From NCBI GenBank assembly GCA_022036555.1, contig CM039129.1:32642051-32706050 (forward strand): a stretch of 64,000 bases of DNA, given 5' to 3'. Position 1 is the first letter of the stretch, and every line of letters begins with the position of its first letter. Below the pieces are notes generated by a model. That model made no database searches, was not told the origin of the DNA, and saw nothing but the letters and a program-made list of their open reading frames with translations. Source of the DNA: Microstegium vimineum (taxonomy: Eukaryota > Streptophyta > Magnoliopsida > Poales > Poaceae). This document shows positions 33,501 through 42,910 of the stretch, piece after piece. Made by a program: the position numbers and the translations under genes.

Positions 33501-34247
33501 GAAGCCGGCGCGAGGGCGCGGGACGTGGGCGAGTGGGGAGCGGGGCTCGCGGTGGTTGTGGTTCTCCACCTCCGAACTCGGCGGGAGGTGGACGACGGCT
33601 GACGAGTGGGGCCAAGCCACAGAGAGAGAAGAGAGGATGAGGGACGAGAGCGGTTGCCGTGCTCCAGGCGTCCACGCGTGTTCTCGAGCGAGCAGGGCGG
33701 GGTGCGCGTCGCGGCGGTTTCGGCGCTCTGCGTCGTGCGGCGTCGGCAGAGGAGAGGGGAGAAGAAGGATCCGACACGCGGGCCCGGCCGATCAGAGAGA
33801 GAATGGGAGAGAAGAGAGAGGAGAAACGGCGCCGACATGTGGCCCCCGAGTGTCAGCGACAGGAAGAGGGTGAAGTGGTGCTCAGTTGGGCCGGCCGAGA
33901 GAGAGGGGAGGAAATGGGCCGTGGCCTCTAGCTGGGCTGGGTCTGCGGCCGAAACAGAAAGAGAGAGAGATCAAGCCCACCCCTTTCTCTTTTCTATTTC
34001 CTTTTACTTCTCTTTTCCAAATTCATTTCCAAAAACAATTTGAAATCATTTGAAAATCTGAGCTTTGTAAATTCAAATAATCAAGAAAAAAATTTATGCA
34101 ACTGCATGAATGCATCAACATGTTTCTAAACTAGAATAAATTTTATTTGCAAGAATTTTAATATTCCACTAAATGAAATGCTCACATAAATCCTTAATTA
34201 AATCATTTTCTATTATTTGAAAATCAAACCAAATTTTGGGTGTTACA
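30597..34247 (-). mobile_element. Del/Tekay-like gypsy solo LTR, 3.65 kb, TSD ATCAA
   Basis: Plus-strand ends TGTCACACCC and GGGTGTTACA, flanked by exact 5-bp repeats ATCAA (30592-30596 and 34248-34252). Read on the minus strand it starts TGTAACACCC, the typical start of long-LTR Tekay/Del chromovirus LTRs. It shares blocks with the opposite-orientation copy at 42911-46001, for example around TATCCATCCGGGATTTTTAT-type sequence and CGTGAGCACGGCT. A minus-strand TATAAAA is at 33455-33461. The GC-rich middle gives many spurious frames. No internal region or second LTR is present, so it is a recombination-derived solo LTR. Confidence 0.82.
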
Positions 34248-34894
34248 ATCAAACTGTCATTATAACCGCCATTGATCAATGGTGGAGATCATTTGGTGCA
34301 TGGAGGTATGCATGGAGGCGGAGGAGACCTCAAGGGGGCCTATAGACTCTTAGGGGGGTCGGCCGACATTCCACTAGCATGTGGGACCTCCCAAACCTTA
34401 TAGAAGGTGTCCCCACATGTCAGGGGGTCCCCTGGTGGGTGCTTGAACATTTCTCCAAGTCGACCGACCTAGCCCTGGTCCTTCCAGAGTCCCTCCTTTG
34501 CATGAAGCCTAATCCACATGTCAGTGACTCTCCCTGGTCTTGCCACGGTGATTTGGTTCCTTGTGGGCCCATGGATCCATATGCTTTGATCTTGAACTGT
34601 TTATAGAAAGCACAAAGTGAATCCAAGGTTGGATCTTCACTCTAGGAGGTGTCACTTGGATCCTAGGGGCATGGGGGCCCCTGGTGGGCCCTTAGTGGGG
34701 TTGACCAACCCCCTAATTGGGTCCCATAGGCTCCTATGTCCCCCCATTTGTCATCACCTACACAAACATACTCAAGGGACATGAGGAACTAATTATTTGA
34801 TAAAATATGTTCATGATACATTATTCTTCCTTCCAAACTGAGCCTGTTGATGGTGTTTCGATGGTGTAAAAGTGGGTCATTTGTACCGTCAACA
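34248..34894 (-). repeat. Athila-like 5' LTR (minus), segment 3 of 3, with terminal stem-loop
   Basis: Begins with the second ATCAA copy and runs to the LTR start at 34894. On the minus strand it starts TGTTGACGGT, and the 50-nt terminal structure occupies 34894-34845 with one mismatched pair. It contains GGGGGTCGGCCGAC at 34354-34367. The total LTR, without its two insertions, is about 1.78 kb including the duplicated border. The candidate target duplication is AGCAT (34895-34899). Confidence 0.78.
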
Positions 34895-35398
34895 AGCATG
34901 CAAAACTATGAACTAAATTAGACTACTAAAAGGACTATTACACCTAAGGAATGTGAATTAGGTGAATTAAAACTCCATTTCTATCTATGGCCTCTAATGT
35001 CCACCTAGTAAAAACCTATGCAAGAAAGTAATATATATCTAAATGTGCAACTAATGTTTTGCTAAGAGTGTTGCTATCTCTACCACAAAAGAGTTATCCA
35101 ACCTAGGTTCCAATCCTACAAACTAGCCTGTCAACTAGCTAGGAAAGTTAAAGCTCATACCAAAGAATGCAATGTAAATATGGAAACTAAAGAGCAAGGT
35201 AGAGATACAAACTCCTATTGATGACTTATGGAGGTATCGACAACCCGCAAACTCCCCCCTAGTCCTCATTGGAGCCCCTCGTAATGGCCAAGCTCCTAGT
35301 CGGGTAACTCCATGGATATCCTTGGGCCTTCCTCACGCGCAAGTGGGTCCTTTACGTGCCTTCCGGTAGGCCTCTCTCAAATGCTCCTCCACCACCTT
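34895..35398 (-). repeat. Sirevirus-like LTR (minus), 3' segment
   Basis: Sequence between the two Athila-like insertions with no coding signal. Together with 38906-39950 it reads as one minus-strand LTR interrupted by the Athila-like LTR at 35399-38905. The assignment follows from the Sirevirus-type LTR start at 39950; the exact 3' end of this LTR is not seen. Confidence 0.45.
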
Positions 35399-36082
35399 TG
35401 TTGACACCAAGAATGACACACTTTTATATATCCAAAATAGTGTCAACAACCTAAGGATCAAGGATAGACAATTGTATCATGAGCATATTTTATAAAATAA
35501 CAAGTTTCATATATCCATGAAGTATTTGATGCAGAATTAGAAGAAATGGAGCAAGGAGGGCCAGTGGGACCTACATAGTGGGTCGGCCCACACACCATAT
35601 GGCCCACCAGATCTCTACTCTGGCCATGATCCAGGAAAAGAACTCTCAAGTGATCCTCAACCCTTGGATCAACTTGTGCTTTCTCCCAACAGCTCAAATT
35701 CACCTCACATGGATCCATGGGCCCACATCAAGGAAATCAACGTGAAAATTATCACAGAAGAAGCAACCAAGTCACATGACATGTGGGGACACCATCTAGA
35801 AGACCGAGGTGAGCCCCAAACCCCAGGAGGGGGTCGGCCGATACCCTACAGGGGGTACCCCCCCACTTGGTCCCTGACTAGTGGAGCACCTTCTAGAAGC
35901 CTGGGAGCAGGGCCCACTTGCCATAGGGGGTCGGCTGATACCCCCCTATGCCCCCTGCTGCGCCTGGTGACTCCCTACACATCTACTACTCCTATATTGC
36001 AAAGACCCACTCAGAAGGTCCCCTCCAATTAGGTTCGAGTATTTGCTAAAAGTGATGTCATCAGCCCACTAACCCTCATTTA

Positions 36083-36866
36083 TCTCCCCACTACCTATTT
36101 CATTTTGAGATAGGAAAAAAGTCATAGCACCTAAACCAAGTATCATAATTAAAATCCAATTGCACCATGGTGTTCCTCGTGAGAAACTCTTCAAAACAAG
36201 ACTCCACATGGATATATTTCGATAAGATATATTTCGATAACTCTCTCGTGCGTTCCCATGGGCGAAACCAAGTGTTTCTGAGCAAAAACGTGGTAAAACT
36301 GCATATCACATGGATTTTCTAAGGTACTCCAAAACTCCTCAAGGAACCATACACAAAACTACCAGAACTCTTGGGAGGGGAGATGTCCCTCGGGTATATT
36401 ATGGGAAGAGGGTTTTTTTGAGTGAAACCTCGGGGTGAAATGCTTCAAAACACTAACGTTTACGAGGACCCTCTAACTAGGGTCCACCGAAATCCGATCA
36501 CTCCCCCGGCCGACGTAGTTGGCCCGTTGCCCGCCGTGGCTTTGGAATACCCAAAACCAGTGTTTCTGAGAAAAACGTGGCAATACTGCATATCACATGG
36601 ATTTTCTGAGGTCCTTCAAAACGCCTGAATGATCCATACACAGAACTTTTAGAACTCCTGGTAGGGGAGATGCCCCTCCGGTATATTAGGAGGAGAGAGT
36701 TCGGTTGAGTGAGATCTCGGGTGAAATTCTTCGAAGCCACTAAGGTTTATGATAACCCTCTAACGAGGCTACACTGAAGATCGGTCACTCCCCTAGCCAT
36801 CGTGGTTGGCCCGTGGCCCGCCATGGCTATGGAATACCCGCAGCAAGGCGCGGGGTATCCACCTAG
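36083..36866 (+). mobile_element. Putative non-autonomous Helitron, 784 bp
   Basis: The 3' end is CTAG (36863-36866) followed by T, preceded by an imperfect GC-rich hairpin (GAATACCCGC ... GCGGGGTATCC, about 36832-36860), the classic Helitron terminus. The proposed 5' end is TC at 36083 preceded by A, giving insertion between A and T. Inside, two tandem copies of a roughly 288-bp unit begin near 36268 and 36556, both with GTTTCTGAG, CATATCACATGGATTTTCT and GTATATTA. No Rep/helicase is encoded. The 5' end is less certain than the 3' end. Confidence 0.55.
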
Positions 36867-37846
36867 TTAAACACATGTTGAAGATCAAGACCATCGACTC
36901 TAAGGCGGTTTAGAGCTGATGAGGACATCACTCCTTCGGATGCACATGATGATCCTCTGCTGGACATTCAATGTCCAATCACAAGAGCTCGCGCGCGACA
37001 ATTAAATTTAGAGGTGAGCTCGCTCCTAAGCAAGTCTTTATATAATTTCGAGAATAGATGGCTACCTAATGATTATATTGTACTTAGGAATCATGGAGAG
37101 GACCAAGGAATGCATAAGGGAGGCTTTGGAGGTGTGGAGGACCAGCAAGGGCGCCCAAGTCAAGTTGGAGGCCCAAGCCAAGTCGACTTCGGGTCAGTTT
37201 TGGAGTCCAGGACCAGCAAGGAGTAAAACGGACGCCCAGGACGCATCCGGACTCCGTTGTTTATGATCCACCCATAGTTGGAAAGATAATTTCATAAGGA
37301 AACGAATCACTTTGGTTTGAGGTCCAAATTCCTTCTTAGTCATCGGAAATCTTCGAAACAAGTCAGCGTTCAGAATCTGTTCCGGTGTTGCGTCACTATT
37401 TTTGGTTCGTTCGGCCGTGTATCATCGTTGAGTCCACTAGGAGGCGTGTCTAGGGGTGGCGACGACCCTTAGACCTATAATACCAGCCGCCGCCGCTCTC
37501 GTTAGGTTTTGGGTTTTTCTTAGATTATTCTGTCAAGAACAGTTTCGCCGTTTCATCGGTTTGTGAGACCCCAACTCGTGAGATTAATCATACATCTGCA
37601 ATTTGGTTGCATTCCTCCTTGTTCTTGCTTGTGTTCTTCGATTCCCAGGCAAAGGACTTAGCCTTCTTGGCGAGGTCAACCGTGCAACGCCGGTTGATAA
37701 CCAGAGGAGATGTGGTGCTGCGATTGCGGAGTTTCGGATCGTGTTGTTCGGAAGCCGGATCGACTTGTGTTTCGTTTCCACCAAATCGAGATTTACCAGA
37801 ACCTTTCGGAAGATTGGGAACCCTAGTCCCCATCAGAGGCGGTGGA
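36867..37846 (+). pseudogene. Gypsy pol C-terminal tail and LTR-like fragment
   Basis: About 36960-37226 encodes ITRARARQLNLEVSSLL, LYNFENRWLPNDYIVLRNHGE and a Gln/Gly-rich end, a recognisable tail found after integrase in some grass gypsy polyproteins. The following 600 bp (GTTAGGTTTTGGG at about 37501, TTGGTTGCATTCCTCCTTG at about 37601) resembles the R/U5 part of a gypsy LTR. RT and integrase are missing. The fragment and the Helitron interrupt the Athila-like LTR; sequence rejoins the LTR near 37847. Boundaries are approximate. Confidence 0.5.
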
Positions 37847-38905
37847 TCCAAGAGTGGAGAGTTGAAGCCTCCTGGATCGATGACGTGGCGATGGAGTAGC
37901 CCTTACTTCACCTCCCACTATAAATAGAGGCTCACACCCCCCTCTTCATTCGTGGTGGACAAACCTACAAGCTCAATCACTTAGAATTCTCGTAGTAGTT
38001 AGTCTAGTGTGGGAGTTAGAGTTGAGTCGAGCTGTGCTCGGGGTTTCCGGAGTCATCTTCTGGGAAGTCTGGTATAACTCTTGTATCTTTCCTTCTTTGT
38101 AGACTCTACTTTATTCAATACATTACTTTTCCTCTACTTTACTCAGTATTTACTTTGAGCATTACTACACCAGTTATAGTATTGTTGTGTGCTTTTCCTT
38201 ATTACTAGCCTTTACATTAATAGTCTGTGATCCTTGTGGTCTTTCCCATATGTGATCATTGCCTGTTATAGGGTGCTTTGGTTATAGATCATAATTAAAG
38301 TAGTAAGTAGTGTGTAAGTGTGGTGCTTATACATCATCTTATCCTTGGTTACCGCTTGTTGCATGGATTGTTTGTGGTAGCTAGCAATAGAGTGACAACC
38401 TTGTCTAGTCTTTGTATTCCACCACGTGTTCGTAGGTTAAGTTCTTAAAAGGTAAGGCCCCCATAGAAAGATAGCGCGGTTCGGTAGGAGTTTTGCCCTC
38501 CTACTGATCTATCCTCTCGCCTAGCATACTTGTATTGAGGAGGCATACTATTGTGTTTAGACTAATTAATTGGCTATGTACACTAAAGTAGAAGTGAATT
38601 ACATAGGAGTCCCTATCTCTCTCGTTGTCCTCCCACCTAGCTATACTTACTAGTTATTCTAAGTTATCATTTATCTTGGTTTGTCCATTCATCACCCTTC
38701 CTATCACATATATCGTTTACCCTGTATACTATTTGGTACTAAGTTGAGGTGCTCTCTAGGATATCTCTCTAATTATCATTTCTAGCCCAACTTTCCATTG
38801 GAAAAATATAAATTACGATACCCCGAAATACTCCTGGGTTTAGTGCTACAGCGGTATAATCTGTGCGCTTGCGGATTTATCCAATAGTCATAAGAAATAC
38901 CAACA

Positions 38906-39950
38906 GACTTCACTATCAAGTTCTCGGCCTAAATACTGCGGCTCTCGTTCCCTCCGTAATTGTGGTAGCCACACCACAAACATAGTTGATGTGATCTCAC
39001 AAGACTTACAAGCCCCACTAAGTACAATAATGGTGCGTGCAAGCATGGAGTGGTAAGAGGTACGTGAACCTCACAAAGCACTTTGCAAAGCACCTCTGGT
39101 AATCACCAAATATTTCCCTAAGCACTTTGATGGCTAGAGCATGTATTGACGAGTCTCAACTCACACAAGTCTTATTTGAGCTCCAACAACACCAATTTGG
39201 GCTGCCATAGGGTATAAATAGACCCCAACCAAATAGAGTTGTTTGTCCCTTTGGAGGGCATCTCTATGCCCCTCCGGACAGGACTCTAGGGATGGTCTAG
39301 ACCATTGTTTGTGGGTCCAGACCATCTCCAATGGTTACTGATGCTGACCATTTGAAGTGGTTCTTACAAACGCTTCTATGCTAACATGTAGGGCTCTATC
39401 CGGGCTTGTACCATTGTTGATATGGAGCCTCGGTCAATCTAGATTCATGTCCGCTCTTTGGAACCTCTCTATACGCATCTGGACTATGCTCATTCATGGT
39501 CCAAATGACCACTGTTCCTAGTGTCCGGATCACCCAATGACTAGGGTTTCCAACCAGACTATTCCCCGGGTCCAGAGCACTCTATGACAAGGTTGGCAAC
39601 TGAACTTGGGGCCAATGGTCTAAACCCTAGTCCATCTAGGTCCTGAGCGCCATGTGATGCAACTTGGTTTCCATCACTTTGTTTTTCACATTTTTTGCAT
39701 GCAACTTGGTTCCATCCTCCATGCTTAGGTTTTACTTGATCTTGGGATATTTTACTCAGCTTCTAATGCCTTGCTTGAGGTGTTGATCATCGAATCACCT
39801 TGTCACCTTTGTCCAAGTCATGTTTGCACCCTATTGGACTACAAAACAAACATCACAAATTCATTATTCCAATTTAGTCAGTCATGTTGATCATCAAAAA
39901 CCAAAATCAAAACTAAGTGAGCCAGTGGGCCGAGGTCCATTTTCCTTACA
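38906..39950 (-). repeat. Sirevirus-like LTR (minus), 5' segment
   Basis: On the minus strand the LTR begins TGTAAGGAAAATGG at 39950, preceded by ATGGAGAGAT (polypurine tract) and by GTTGTCATCAAACACAAAAA, a hallmark arrangement of Sirevirus 3' ends. A minus-strand TATA-like CTATTTATACCC lies near 39215. No gene. It joins the segment at 34895-35398 across the Athila-like insertion. Confidence 0.6.
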
Positions 39951-42230
39951 ATCTCTCCATTTTTTGTGTTTGATGACAACATGACCAAAGAAAGCAAATA
40001 ATAATAAATACCAAATTAAATAAACCTATCTACTTTCTAGAATGCAATGCAAACACTACTACACAAAGCCTAATCAGTGCCGGTTCAAAAATTCGGGGAT
40101 TTTGAACCGACACAACCACTTCGGCAGTGATGAGGTGATCACATCACTGCCGGTTATGAATCGGCAGTGATGTCACTGCCAGTTCATTACGAACCGACAA
40201 TGATAATGGTGTCCAGAAATTGCGTTTTTAAAAATAGAAAAAAAATATCTAAATTCTAGGAGAGGCCACTAGGAACCCGCCCGCGTAAAATCGGAAGTCG
40301 CAAGTCGCGCATTTTTCGCGTAAAATCGCGAACGCGCTTCGGAGGGGATTCAAACCTCAGACCTCAGCCTCGCGCGATACCACCTCTACCACTCCACCCA
40401 TGACTCACTTGTGTCTAGATTCGGTTTTAGTTCACCTCATTCTATACTAAACCGAGTGTAAATTGATTGTTTAAGCCACTAAAAGAACTCAAATGAAAAG
40501 GTTGTAAACTACAAAGTTTCATAACTTTTGGAGATCTATAACTTTCATGCAGCAAGTTTTTTCATCCAAGGTCGTTACAAAATTTTGAATTTCAAATTTG
40601 ACACATTCGAACGTATTTTTCGATGACAAGATGTTTTCAAATGAAAAAGTTGTGAACTACAAAGTTTCATAACTTTTCGAGATTTATCACTTTCATGTAG
40701 AAAGTTTTTCCATCCAAGGTCATTTACAAAAATAAAAAAATTAGTTGTACAGGTATATCACTGTCGGTTCCAGCCACGAACCGATAGTGATGATGAGCTT
40801 CAGTGCCTGTTCGTGGTTGGAACCGGCAGTGAAAGGGCAGAGACGCTGCACTAATTTTTGTAGCCATGAACCGGTAGTGATGAGGAGCTTCACTACCGGT
40901 TCTCCCACGAACCAGTAGTGAAGAGGCATCACTGTCGGCCCAAACAGAACCGGCAGTGATGGGCCGACAGTGATGTATGATTCTGTAGTAGTGAAAGGCA
41001 AGTTTCTATGATGCTAAAAAGATATCTAATGAAAGATGCTTTTTGCATCTTATATTGCCCTAGTCGATGTCTCCCTGTGGTATTATGGACTTAAGCTCCC
41101 CCGAACTCCATAATTCACTTTCCTCCCTTTCTCAGACCATTCCCATATGAGGTTCGATTCTTCTCCTTTTATCATCACATAAACAAAGCCAATTGTATTC
41201 TTGATACTAATTGGATGTTTCCACTTTAATCATAGTATCTTCCAAATATTTAAAATTGTGGATTTGGTTTTTATTATGGGTTGGGCTTGTTGTTGGTCTC
41301 ACAACTTGTCCCCCTTTGGAATCAAACACCAAAAAGGAAGGCGTTAGTAGCACAAGGGAGGGTCAAATTTTGTGATCCTCTGTATGTGGAGTGGAATTTG
41401 ATCACAAAACTTGACTATCACATTACATAAACTAAGCTCCCCTTAAGTGTATGCATACACATGGTGGAAAGAAAAGCATATTCATAACCAACAAATCTAT
41501 ATAATGCATGAAAAAAGCATAAACATACCAAATTGAAATCTAACATAATGATATTGGTTTAGAAATACCACATGTACAAACCAATTGGATTGATACCAAA
41601 TTAAGGCTAACGAAAGCATGATGCTTATCTTGGACTCCATTTTTCTTCCAATGAGACTACTATACACATGATAAACTTGAAGAAAGTGTTAGTCTCAAAG
41701 CACCCAACTTACAGAATAAGCTCCCCCATAAAAGTGTGCAAACAAGTGTAGAATACTTGTAGGTGACATGCATATTGACTTTCGAGGTCAAAATACCATT
41801 TGAAAGATAATGTCACGTGCAAAGTGAACATCATTTGGACCTCATGGCCTCAAGGTGGTCTGATGGTTCGGCCTTGTAGTGGCCTGGCAGCGCGACCTCA
41901 TAGCATGGCCGCTCGGCCTCGTTCCTCCTCCGTGATGGTGCCCCTTCTCTCATATGTCATTCCTCCCCTCCATTCCTCCCTCCCTCCCTTAGGCCCCTCA
42001 ATGACCTCGGATTCGGCTGCGCTAGTGTTGGCGTGACCTCAGCTGCGGTGACAGTGAGGTAGGCCAAGCGACGAGGAGCTCGGATCCGGCGATGGGAGGT
42101 TAGATCTGGCTGCAAGCGGCTGGATCCCGATGCTATGCTCAATCCGACAAGGATGCAGGTATCATGAGCAGTTGCGGCACATGGATGGTCTCGTCGGGCT
42201 TATCCATGGATTTTCCTTTTTTTGTTTTTA
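39951..42230 (-). other. Sirevirus-like 3' internal region with several polypurine tracts; no gene seen
   Basis: Minus-strand polypurine strings complementary to AAGCTCCCCC-type sequence occur near 41091, 41308, 41446 and 41718, besides the one at the LTR border. Clusters of polypurine tracts upstream of the 3' LTR are a known Sirevirus feature. A CACTA element (40054-40993) is inserted. The part after about 41790 loses this character and has a GC-rich stretch (41820-42170) of unknown origin. No gag, RT or integrase motif was found. Confidence 0.5.
40054..40993. mobile_element. Non-autonomous CACTA element, 940 bp, TSD AAA
   Basis: Inverted ends CACTACTACA (40054) and TGTAGTAGTG (40993), flanked by AAA on both sides (40051-40053, 40994-40996). 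Subterminal repeats of the type ATCACTGCCGGTT occur in both orientations near both ends. The middle contains the AGTTGTGAACTACAAAGTTTCATAACTTTT motif in two related copies (about 40500 and 40650). It encodes nothing, so it depends on a transposase from elsewhere. Confidence 0.85.
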
Positions 42231-42910
42231 TTTGATTTACCAAGGTGGGCATGGAACCCCCCAGATAAGATCCCATTTTCCATGACCTTTTGACCGAGCT
42301 GGTTGTGATGCCTACCTCGGTAAATTGAATTTGCTTGCCTCGGTAAAGTTTTATGTAGTAGTAAACTTTTCTAAATAAAGTGGGATGAAGATAAAGTTAA
42401 TGTGAACATTATAGAGAATGGTGAGATCTAAAGTTTGTTGTTGAAGCTATTTCATTTAAGATCATTTTTAAAAAAAATAATTTATTTTTTTAAAAAAAAT
42501 AAATGATCTTGACGAAGACACACCTTTATAAAAGTTGTAGTGATTGATGGAACCAATTGTTTTTCTTTGAAAAACTTTTCCATTTAAGATGGTTAGAAGC
42601 CGATATTTAATATAAAATTTGTATTTGTTAATACAAACAATAACTTCATATACTTACAAGTGATTATGTGATGTGGTGGTCGGAGAAGTTGTAGTAGCCC
42701 TTGAGCTTCTTGTTTCTCATAATTTGAAAAGTGCTCAAGACGCTTTTGAAGTGGTTGACAGTCAATCACTACTCGAAATCATTTTTAGGATAACATTTTT
42801 CAAACGAATGAAATCTGTTATTTCATGCACCTACCTTTCAAATGTAGATTAAGCGGGAAATTTTAAGAAAACAAAATAAACTAAAGAAATATACCAAAAT
42901 GCAATGAAAA
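42231..42910 (-). mobile_element. CACTA-derived sequence left of the solo LTR
   Basis: ACCGAGG repeats (about 42270-42345) run up to TGTAGTAGT at 42355-42362, a CACTA terminus with its last base changed. The next part has an inverted repeat AAGATCATTT/AAATGATCTT (42458-42510) and GTTGTAGT-type strings common inside grass CACTA elements. It is cut at 42910 by the solo LTR, and 46002-46445 looks like the other half of a CACTA element. Whether the two halves belong to one element is uncertain. Confidence 0.45.

Larger units (their letters stand above)
35399..38905 (+). mobile_element. Athila-like LTR, probably solo, with nested insertions
   Basis: Starts TGTTGACACC with a perfect 9-bp terminal stem (TGTTGACAC/GTGTCAACA, 35399-35448) and ends GAAATACCAACA at 38905. 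LTR sequence occupies about 35399-36031 and 37847-38905; the middle is foreign. Promoter module: TGACGTGGCG 37881 and TATAAATA 37919-37926. No PBS follows 38905 and no internal region is attached, so a solo LTR is likely. The flanking pentamers ACCTT and GACTT match only 3 of 5, so the duplication is decayed or the borders are complex. Confidence 0.68.

Noticed and set aside
32313..34043. Many overlapping open frames on both strands in the GC-rich part of the first solo LTR
   Set aside because: They overlap in all frames, show Arg/Gly/Ser-rich composition expected from GC-rich DNA, and have no domain. The LTR borders and TSD explain the region.
42769..42785. CACTACTCGAAAT as a possible second terminus for the CACTA end at 46445
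   Set aside because: Only the first six bases match the expected CACTACAGGAAAA, and the flanking triplets AAT and AGA differ.
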